From Rhizobiaceae bacterium (GTDB lineage: Bacteria; Pseudomonadota; Alphaproteobacteria; Rhizobiales; Rhizobiaceae): a stretch of 5,637 nt of DNA. Positions 5,510 to 5,637 of this stretch are shown one piece after another; the first letter of the stretch is position 1, and each line of letters starts with the position of its first letter. Where the stretch lies: the NCBI GenBank assembly GCA_028865845.1, contig JAGWJK010000352.1, positions 1-5,637 of the forward strand. Direction: 5' to 3'. The notes beneath the pieces are model-generated. The model did not search any database, had not been told where the DNA came from, and saw only the letters and a program-made list of their open reading frames with translations. The translations under genes and the position numbers were made by a program.

Positions 5510-5637
5510 AGCCCTTGTTCTTGTTGTAGACGTCGATGAAGACGGCGGCGAGGAGAACCGCGCCCTTGATCATCTTCTGCGAGTCCGTCTGGTAGCCGAG
5601 GATCGACATGCCCTGGTTCAGGACACCCATAATCAAC
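5508..5637 (-). CDS. gguB: Sugar ABC transporter permease, GguB/MmsB type (partial, C-terminal 42 residues)
   Basis: The C-terminal end of an inner-membrane permease of a monosaccharide ABC importer (the XylH/RbsC-like family). Only 42 codons lie in the window; the first full codon starts at 5636. The visible part reads LIMGVLNQGMSILG, then a short polar stretch YQTDSQKM, then the hydrophobic segment IKGAVLLAAVFIDVYNKNKG and a stop. A G-x-LN-G-MS-(I/L)-G turn, a final helix with VLLAAV-x-x-DV and a short basic tail is typical of these permeases. Placement directly upstream of gguC supports GguB, whose partners would be a ChvE-type binding protein and the GguA-type ATPase to the right of the window. 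The symbol rests partly on the neighbour. Any related sugar permease (for example the one named araC in Sinorhizobium) would look the same in so short a piece. Confidence 0.8.
   Translation of the reverse strand, partial: LIMGVLNQGMSILGYQTDSQKMIKGAVLLAAVFIDVYNKNKG

Overview
This GC-rich window looks like chromosomal or megaplasmid DNA from an alphaproteobacterium of the Rhizobium/Agrobacterium group. The main evidence is the order gguB - gguC - aldehyde dehydrogenase - sugar-acid dehydratase, a known rhizobial sugar uptake and oxidation arrangement. The dehydratase also matches, residue for residue at its cluster and active-site positions, the L-arabinonate dehydratase described from Rhizobium leguminosarum. 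The assignment rests on recall of these families, not on a search.

Layout. Positions 2-814 (+) hold a nearly complete transglutaminase-like protein, cut at its first few residues. A 119-base convergent gap follows, with a rho-independent terminator. The rest is on the minus strand and is read from right to left: the last 42 codons of a sugar ABC transporter permease (GguB type), then gguC, then an alpha-ketoglutaric-semialdehyde-type aldehyde dehydrogenase, then an IlvD/Edd-family L-arabinonate (aldonate) dehydratase. The gaps between these genes carry several inverted repeats. There are two in tandem after gguB, a strong terminator-like hairpin directly after gguC, a weak one before the dehydratase, and one spanning the dehydratase stop codon just before the final terminator.

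How the genes work together. The permease imports a monosaccharide (L-arabinose, D-galactose or D-fucose are typical for this transporter). An oxidation step not visible here yields an aldonate. The dehydratase turns the aldonate into a 2-keto-3-deoxy acid. For L-arabinose, a second dehydration gives alpha-ketoglutaric semialdehyde, which the aldehyde dehydrogenase oxidises to 2-oxoglutarate for the TCA cycle. GguC, a protein with the fumarylacetoacetate-hydrolase fold, is the only local candidate for that second dehydration; this is inference. The sugar dehydrogenase, the lactonase, the binding protein (ChvE type) and the ATPase (GguA type) are not in the window.

I saw no tRNA, rRNA, CRISPR array, insertion sequence or phage signature. 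Most of the window is an ordinary catabolic locus. Its least explained part is the 215-base gap between gguC and the aldehyde dehydrogenase, which contains both a terminator and a possible operator.
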